From UBA4656 sp002405525 (GTDB lineage: Bacteria > Pseudomonadota > Gammaproteobacteria > Xanthomonadales > Ahniellaceae): 9,751 nt of DNA. This document shows positions 5,630-9,751 of the stretch, piece by piece. The position numbers were made by a program, and so were the translations under genes. Each line of letters opens with the position of its first letter. Positions within the stretch are counted from its first letter, which is position 1. Location: contig DAIMGT010000096.1 in NCBI GenBank assembly GCA_036723735.1, forward strand, positions 1 to 9,751, in the 5' to 3' direction. Below the pieces are notes generated by a model. That model was given only the letters and a program-made list of their open reading frames with translations, was not told where the DNA came from and made no database searches.

Positions 5630-7354
5630 TCAGTCATCCGGTATCGAGACCCTTGCAGCTACGCCTTCCAGCCGCGGGTCCGCGCCGCCGCGCAGCCCAT
5701 CCGGCGTCACCTGGATCATGTGAGTGCCGCTGTATAGCTCGCCTTCCACCACGTCCCAGCCGCGACCGCGCAGCGCATCGATCGTGGCGCCCGGCATCCG
5801 GCCGCGCTCGACCTCGATCCGCGGGGTGCGGGCGAACATCGCGGGCGTGGCGAGGGCTTGTTGCGGCGTGAGGCCCCAGTCCAGCACGCCGATGATGCTG
5901 CGCGACACCGAGGCGATGATCGTGCTGCCGCCCATCGAACCGGTCACCAGCACGAGCCTGCCGTCGCGGTCGGTGACGATCGCCGGCGACATCGACGAGC
6001 GCGGCGCCTTGCGCGGGGCAACCGCGTTGGCGACCGGCTTGCCGCCGATCAGCGGTTCGAACGAGAAGTCGGTCAACTGGTTGTTGAGCCAGAAGCCGCC
6101 GGCCATGCGCTGCGCGCCATACTCGCTCTCGATGGTCGACGTCAGCGCCACGGCGTTGCCGTCGGCGTCGACCACCGACAGATGCGTCGTGCCCTTCTCC
6201 TGCATCGCCGCGCTGCCCCAGCGCGCGCGCAGGGCCTCGCCCGCCGGCGCGCCGACCGGGATCGCCGCGCGGCTCCCGGCGAGATCGACCAGCGCGGCGC
6301 GCTGGTCGAGGTAATCGGGCGCCAGCAGGGCCGACGTCGGTGCCGCCACGAAGCGGTCGTCGGCCATGTAGTGGTCGCGGTCCACGTAGGACAGGCGGCT
6401 GGCCCAGAGGTAGGCCGCCCAGTCGTCGACGTCGTCCGGCCCGTTCGGCGCCGGGCGCACGCGGGCGTAGAGACCAAGGATCGACAGCATTGCATTGGCC
6501 GAACTGGGCGACGGCATGCTGCACACGCGGTAGACGCGGAAGGGCGCGCAGATCGGATCGAGCCGGCGCGGCGCGTAGGCCGCAAGGTCGTCCAGCGCCA
6601 GCGTGCCCGCGCGCGGCTCGCGCCGCGCGGCGGCGACGATGGCGTCCGCGATCGGCCCCTGCGTCAGCGCGCGCGGGCCGTCGACCGCGATCGCGCGCAG
6701 GGTGGCGGCATAGGCCGGGTTGCGCAGCCGATGGCCCTGCGGCCACGGCTTGCCCTCACCGTCGAGGTAAATCGCGCGCGCCTGCGGGTCGGCGGCGACC
6801 GCCTCGCGCCAGGTCGCGAGGCTGCGCGCCAGCCGCGGCCCGACGATGAAACCCTCCTCGGCCAGTCGGATCGCCGGCTGCACCAGCCGCGCCCAGGGCA
6901 ATCGCCCGTGCGTGTCGTGCGCCAGCTTCAGCATCGGCACCAGCCCGGGCGTGCCGATCGAGCGACCACTGGCCTGCGCGAGCTCCCACGCCAGCGGCTC
7001 GCCACGCTCGTCGAGGAACATGCCGGGCGTTGCGCCTGCCGGCGCCCACTCGCGTCCGTCGAACGCATCGATCGCGGCATCCGCCGCGCGGTAGTGCACC
7101 AGGAATCCACCCCCACCGACGCCGGAGGATTCGGGCTCGACCAGGCCCAGGGTCAGCGCCACCGCGATCGCGGCGTCGGTCGCACTGCCCCCCGCGCGCA
7201 GGATCTCGAGACCCGCCTCGACCGCGAGCGGATCGGCGGCGGCGACCATGGCTTCGCCGCCCGCGTCGGCGTGCCGCGGCGCGGATGATCCGCAACCCGC
7301 GAGCGCGAAGACGAACAGCAGCGGGCAACCAAGCGAACGGACCAGACAGTGCAT
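5630..7354 (-). CDS. ggt: Gamma-glutamyltransferase (GGT), lipoprotein precursor
   Basis: N-terminal-nucleophile hydrolase of 574 residues, close to the 580 of E. coli GGT. It cleaves or transfers the gamma-glutamyl group of glutathione and related peptides in the periplasm or on the outer membrane. The precursor self-cleaves before Thr389 (EKG/TTHLSVVDADGNAVAL), giving a large and a small subunit. Substrate-pocket motifs are WLNNQLTDFS (Asp429), SSMSPAIV and the oxyanion loop GSMGGST. The large subunit has the usual GGSATDAAIAVALTLGLVEP and SSGVGGGGF. I chose ATG 7354 because GGGAG lies 6 bases upstream (7365-7361) and the protein then starts with a lipoprotein signal, RSLGCPLLFVFALAGC, with lipobox Cys21 followed by Gly, which allows outer-membrane sorting. 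An upstream in-frame start at 7393 would put an odd 13-residue extension on it. The 100-residue membrane protein gene ends 66 bases upstream on the same strand. Confidence 0.94.
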   Translation of the reverse strand: MHCLVRSLGCPLLFVFALAGCGSSAPRHADAGGEAMVAAADPLAVEAGLEILRAGGSATDAAIAVALTLGLVEPESSGVGGGGFLVHYRAADAAIDAFDGREWAPAGATPGMFLDERGEPLAWELAQASGRSIGTPGLVPMLKLAHDTHGRLPWARLVQPAIRLAEEGFIVGPRLARSLATWREAVAADPQARAIYLDGEGKPWPQGHRLRNPAYAATLRAIAVDGPRALTQGPIADAIVAAARREPRAGTLALDDLAAYAPRRLDPICAPFRVYRVCSMPSPSSANAMLSILGLYARVRPAPNGPDDVDDWAAYLWASRLSYVDRDHYMADDRFVAAPTSALLAPDYLDQRAALVDLAGSRAAIPVGAPAGEALRARWGSAAMQEKGTTHLSVVDADGNAVALTSTIESEYGAQRMAGGFWLNNQLTDFSFEPLIGGKPVANAVAPRKAPRSSMSPAIVTDRDGRLVLVTGSMGGSTIIASVSRSIIGVLDWGLTPQQALATPAMFARTPRIEVERGRMPGATIDALRGRGWDVVEGELYSGTHMIQVTPDGLRGGADPRLEGVAARVSIPDD

Positions 7355-7360
7355 CCGCCA

Positions 7361-7365
7361 CTCCC
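7361..7365 (-). promoter_or_regulatory. Ribosome binding site fixing the ggt start
   Basis: GGGAG with a 6-base spacer before ATG 7354. It supports this start, and so the lipoprotein signal, over the longer frame from 7393. Confidence 0.6.
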
Positions 7366-7420
7366 GGCGAGGTCGACCCGCCGATGATCGCACGAGGCGA
7401 CGCCGCCTCGCCGGACCCGG

Positions 7421-7723
7421 TCAGCGCAGGCGCACGAAGCGCGACACCCCGGCGATGCTGAGCCCGATTCCCGCCGGCAGCCATAGCGCAAGCAACACGC
7501 CGAACGCGGGCGCCCAGTTCGGCAGGACCAAAGCGCCGACGCCGATCGCCGCGACCCCGGCCGCGACCACGATCAGTCGACGTCCGACCCAGCGGTGCAA
7601 GGCGACCGGATCGTCGACGCGGTGGTAGTCGACCGAGTTGAGCGCTGGCGATCGACCCGCGGTCGCCACGGCGAGCCCCGCGACCAGCATCGGAGGCGCG
7701 ACGAGCACGCAGATGACGAGCAC
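7421..7723 (-). CDS. Small membrane protein, about 100 residues, three predicted helices
   Basis: The product has three hydrophobic segments: about 1-20 (LVICVLVAPPMLVAGLAVAT), 50-66 (LIVVAAGVAAIGVGALV) and 73-92 (FGVLLALWLPAGIGLSIAGV). Between the first two is a polar loop NSVDYHRVDDPVALHRWVGRR, which recalls the small DUF3784-like membrane proteins whose loops carry an N-x-x-D/Y pattern before an R-x-x-G-R-R turn; this resemblance is from memory. No enzymatic motif is seen. The start is uncertain: GTG 7723 overlaps the preceding TAG (TAGTG), AAGGGA lies 16 bases upstream, and an ATG at 7690 would remove half of the first helix. It ends 66 bases before ggt on the same strand and is probably co-transcribed with it. 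Confidence 0.65.
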   Translation of the reverse strand: MLVICVLVAPPMLVAGLAVATAGRSPALNSVDYHRVDDPVALHRWVGRRLIVVAAGVAAIGVGALVLPNWAPAFGVLLALWLPAGIGLSIAGVSRFVRLR

Positions 7724-7884
7724 TACGGCCGCGGTCGCGTCCCTTCAGCGCCGAACGTACGCTCGCCCACCGGAGACCGGGACCGAGCCTGGCCGACGAC
7801 CCCGGGCGCGAGCACGGCCGCAGGCGCGATGGGCACGGCGAACCGCACCGGCATCGATGGCGCGGTGCCATCCGCGGCGCTCAT
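7723..7884 (-). CDS. Doubtful 53-codon reading frame
   Basis: ATG 7884 lies 14 bases past the stop of the 36-residue frame, and the frame ends in TAG at 7725-7723, sharing one base with the GTG of the next gene. The product (begins MSAADGTAPSMPVRFAVPIA) is Ala/Pro/Gly/Arg-rich, has one mildly hydrophobic stretch at about 13-33 and no known domain. The tight spacing on both sides suggests translational coupling, but composition alone could give such a frame in this DNA. It may instead be an untranslated spacer or the decayed start of the membrane protein gene. Confidence 0.22.
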   Translation of the reverse strand: MSAADGTAPSMPVRFAVPIAPAAVLAPGVVGQARSRSPVGERTFGAEGTRPRP

Positions 7885-7898
7885 GGCACCCGGGCCGG

Positions 7899-8009
7899 TC
7901 ACTGCTTCTCGCGGCCCTTGAGCGCCGTGATGTCCCTGTGCACCGCTTCGAGCTTGAACAGGACCAGCAAGCCGATGAGGACCGAGAAACCGACCCACAA
8001 CGACTCCAT
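7899..8009 (-). CDS. Small single-helix membrane peptide, 36 residues
   Basis: ATG 8009 begins MESLWVGFSVLIGLLVLF, a clean N-terminal transmembrane helix (about 5-18), followed by a charged tail KLEAVHRDITALKGREKQ that could form an amphipathic or coiled-coil segment. It lies 77 bases downstream of the icmF stop on the same strand and is probably on the same transcript. The ribosome binding site is weak: GGGAG lies 14 bases upstream. The frame is open upstream to a start at 8081, directly after icmF, but that would add 24 polar residues before the helix, so I prefer 8009. Function unknown. Confidence 0.5.
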   Translation of the reverse strand: MESLWVGFSVLIGLLVLFKLEAVHRDITALKGREKQ

Positions 8010-8086
8010 ATGGAGGATGCTCCCAGGCTGGAGAGTGCGCAGAGGCGGTGCAATTCGCTGCGATCGCTGGATCCTGCCCAACCCTA

Positions 8087-9751
8087 CTACATGTTCCGCC
8101 GATACTCCCCGCCGACCTCGTAGAGCGCGTGGCTGATCTGGCCGAGGGAGTTGTGCTTCACCGCTTCCATCAGCGCCTCGAAGAGATTGGTGCGGGCGCG
8201 GGCGGTTTGCTGGAGGTGGGCCAGGGTACCCGGGCCCTGACAGCCATCCGCCGCCGTCGCCGCCTCATCGCGAGCGCTGCCCGCTCCCACGTTCCGCGCG
8301 GCGCGGAAGGCCTCGACGTTGCGGATCTGCTGCCGCTTCTCGTCCTCGGTCGAGCGGATCAGTTCGATCGTGGTGGCGGTCTCGCCGGCGTGCTCCTTCG
8401 GCAGGAAGGTGTTGACGCCGACCAGGGGCAGGCTGCCGTCGTGCTTCTGGTGCTCGTAGAACAGGCTCTCGTCCTGGATCTTGCCGCGCTGGTACATGGT
8501 GTCCATCGCGCCGAGCACGCCGCCGCGCTCGCTGATCGCCTCGAACTCCTTGTACACCGCCTCCTCGACCAGGTCGGTGAGCGCCTCGACCACGAACGAG
8601 CCCTGCCACGGGTTCTCGCAGAAATTCAGCCCCAACTCGCGATTGATGATCAACTGGATCGCCACCGCGCGGCGCACGCTTTCCTCGGTCGGCGTGGTGA
8701 TCGCCTCGTCGTAGGCATTGGTGTGCAGGCTGTTGCAGTTGTCGAACAGCGCGTAAAGCGCCTGCAGCGTGGTCCGGATGTCGTTGAACTGGATCTCCTG
8801 CGCGTGCAGCGACCGGCCCGAGGTCTGCACGTGGTACTTCAGCATCTGGCTGCGCGGGCCGGCACCGTAGCGCTCCTTCATCGCGCGCGCCCAGATGCGG
8901 CGCGCCACGCGGCCGATCACCGTGTACTCCGGGTCCATGCCGTTGGAGAAGAAGAACGAGAGGTTGGGCGCGAAGTCGTCGACCTTCATCCCGCGCGCGA
9001 GGTAGTACTCGACGATGGTGAAGCCGTTCGACAGCGTGAAGGCCAACTGGCTGATCGGGTTCGCGCCGGCTTCGGCGATGTGGTAGCCGGAGATGCTGAC
9101 CGAGTAGAAGTTGCGCACCCGGTTCGACACGAAGTACTGCTGGATGTCGCCCATCATCCGCAGCGCGAACTCGGTGCTGAAGATGCAGGTGTTCTGCGCC
9201 TGGTCTTCCTTCAGGATGTCGGCCTGCACGGTGCCGCGCACCGACTCCAGCGTGCGCGCCTTGATGCGCTCGTAGGTCTCGCGGTCGACCACCTCGTCGC
9301 CGCTGACGCCCAGCAGCGCGAGGCCCAGGCCCTCGTTGCCCTCGGGCAGCGGGCCTTCGTAGCGCGGACGGTGGCGTCCGGCGTAGCGTTCCTCGATGGT
9401 CTTCTCGGCCTTCGCCCAGCGCGTGCCGTCCTCGTGCAGGTACTTCTCGACCTGCTGGTCGATCGCGGTGTTCATGAACATCGCGAGGATGATCGGCGCC
9501 GGCCCGTTGATGGTCATCGACACCGAGGTCTTGGGATCGCACAGGTCGAAGCCCGAATAGAGCTTCTTCATGTCGTCCAGGGTGGGGATGTTGACGCCCG
9601 AATTGCCGATCTTGCCGTAGATGTCGGGGCGCGGATGCGGGTCTTCGCCGTACAGCGTGACGCTGTCGAAGGCGGTGGACAGGCGCACGGCGGGCTGGCC
9701 GAGGCTGAGGTAATGGAAGCGGCGGTTGGTGCGCTCCGGCGTGCCCTCGCC
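8087..9751 (-). CDS. icmF: Fused isobutyryl-CoA mutase IcmF, C-terminal part
   Basis: The window holds the last 554 residues, open at the right edge; full IcmF is about 1,090 residues, with a B12-binding domain and a MeaI/ArgK-type G-protein domain before the part seen here. This C-terminal region is the acyl-CoA-binding barrel of the methylmalonyl-CoA mutase family: RLSTAFDSVTLYG (23-35), IYGKIGNSGVNIP (44-56), SVSMTINGPAPIILAMFMN (76-94), SVSISGYHIAEAGA with the catalytic-type His (217-230), NSLHTNAYDEAITTPTEE (340-357) and the tail SLGQISHALYEVGGEYRR. The adenosylcobalamin enzyme interconverts isobutyryl-CoA and n-butyryl-CoA. Two residues that set specificity point to this substrate rather than methylmalonyl-CoA: Phe at 9718-9716 (TNRRFHY) where methylmalonyl-CoA mutase has Tyr, and Gln at 9196-9194 (DQAQNTCIF) where it has Arg. 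A Gly/Ala-rich insert (about 8229-8290) lies before the last helices. It appears to be followed by small membrane-protein genes and ggt. Confidence 0.93.
   Translation of the reverse strand, partial: GEGTPERTNRRFHYLSLGQPAVRLSTAFDSVTLYGEDPHPRPDIYGKIGNSGVNIPTLDDMKKLYSGFDLCDPKTSVSMTINGPAPIILAMFMNTAIDQQVEKYLHEDGTRWAKAEKTIEERYAGRHRPRYEGPLPEGNEGLGLALLGVSGDEVVDRETYERIKARTLESVRGTVQADILKEDQAQNTCIFSTEFALRMMGDIQQYFVSNRVRNFYSVSISGYHIAEAGANPISQLAFTLSNGFTIVEYYLARGMKVDDFAPNLSFFFSNGMDPEYTVIGRVARRIWARAMKERYGAGPRSQMLKYHVQTSGRSLHAQEIQFNDIRTTLQALYALFDNCNSLHTNAYDEAITTPTEESVRRAVAIQLIINRELGLNFCENPWQGSFVVEALTDLVEEAVYKEFEAISERGGVLGAMDTMYQRGKIQDESLFYEHQKHDGSLPLVGVNTFLPKEHAGETATTIELIRSTEDEKRQQIRNVEAFRAARNVGAGSARDEAATAADGCQGPGTLAHLQQTARARTNLFEALMEAVKHNSLGQISHALYEVGGEYRRNM

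Larger units (their letters stand above)
4959..5630 (-). pseudogene. Unrecognised reading frame interrupted by three stops
   Basis: Starting just past the ggt stop, a single minus-strand phase runs for about 220 codons and is broken only by a TGA TGA pair (5411-5406) and a TAG (5108-5106), ending at TGA 4961-4959. The pieces look protein-like: SRVQVDPRSG and TTNVGHQSANLHVVADL before the first stops; PIARMAVLPDPRLARVASIW and GAESVQLAVDGPAGLW in the middle; then TIVVPLGEGSLGDTDSRCTL and ARVQWMFDALRVEAGNA at the end. In the middle piece, by my count, about five codons in six end in G or C, more than at the second position, which fits former coding. I do not recognise the family. It may be one dead gene, parts of two genes, or chance openness in GC-rich DNA; one phase holding across all pieces is suggestive but not decisive. 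Confidence 0.3.

Noticed and set aside
5858..7288. 476-codon plus-strand open frame opposite ggt
   Set aside because: Antisense shadow of ggt with Arg/Ala-rich composition and no family motif.
6756..7871. 371-codon minus-strand frame overlapping ggt and its upstream gene
   Set aside because: Arg-rich out-of-frame reading of ggt and the membrane protein gene, with no domain.
8087..9751. Methylmalonyl-CoA mutase
   Set aside because: The Phe and Gln specificity residues and the IcmF-type sequence favour isobutyryl-CoA mutase.
1..9751. CRISPR array, tRNA or rRNA gene, phage genes
   Set aside because: No regularly spaced direct repeats, cloverleaf-like segments, rRNA blocks or phage-type proteins were seen.

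Overview
The window is a stretch of GC-rich bacterial chromosome in which every gene I can support lies on the minus strand. The mix of AcnD, a fused isobutyryl-CoA mutase, a lipoprotein gamma-glutamyltransferase and a ParDE remnant, together with the strong G/C preference at third codon positions, suggests a gammaproteobacterium, perhaps near Xanthomonadales/Lysobacterales. That placement is inference from gene content only.

Layout, left to right. Positions 1-55 look like one end of an insertion sequence. It abuts a decayed parDE toxin-antitoxin pair (19-503): parE has an in-frame stop after codon 5 and a missing C-terminal part, and parD is broken by two frameshifts. A perfect 15-nt palindrome (516-530) just upstream of parD could be its old operator. 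Then comes acnD (596-3208), an Fe/S-dependent 2-methylcitrate dehydratase, which is intact. A short region (3209-3398) holds a hairpin and a possible outer-membrane-protein remnant. Next are an SDR oxidoreductase gene (3399-4205) and, just upstream of it, an ArsR-type regulator (4308-4631), which probably form one small operon.

Positions 4632-5629 carry no recognisable gene. On the minus strand one reading frame runs through most of this kilobase with three in-frame stops and may be a dead gene; two strong inverted repeats also lie here. A second probable operon follows: a fused isobutyryl-CoA mutase (icmF, 8087-9751, N-terminal part outside the window), a 36-residue membrane peptide, a doubtful 53-codon frame, a 100-residue membrane protein and a lipoprotein gamma-glutamyltransferase (ggt, 5630-7354). 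Transcription runs from high to low coordinates.

How they fit: AcnD handles the 2-methylcitrate made from propionyl-CoA, and IcmF interconverts isobutyryl-CoA and n-butyryl-CoA, so both serve short acyl-CoA metabolism of the kind fed by branched amino acids and odd-chain acids. The usual partners prpC, prpB and prpF are not in the window. GGT handles glutathione and gamma-glutamyl peptides in the envelope and has no obvious link to these. I do not see convincing evidence for a new defence, mobile or biosynthetic system; the unusual points are gene decay at the left end, the broken frame in the 4.6-5.6 kb gap, and the chain of very small reading frames after icmF.
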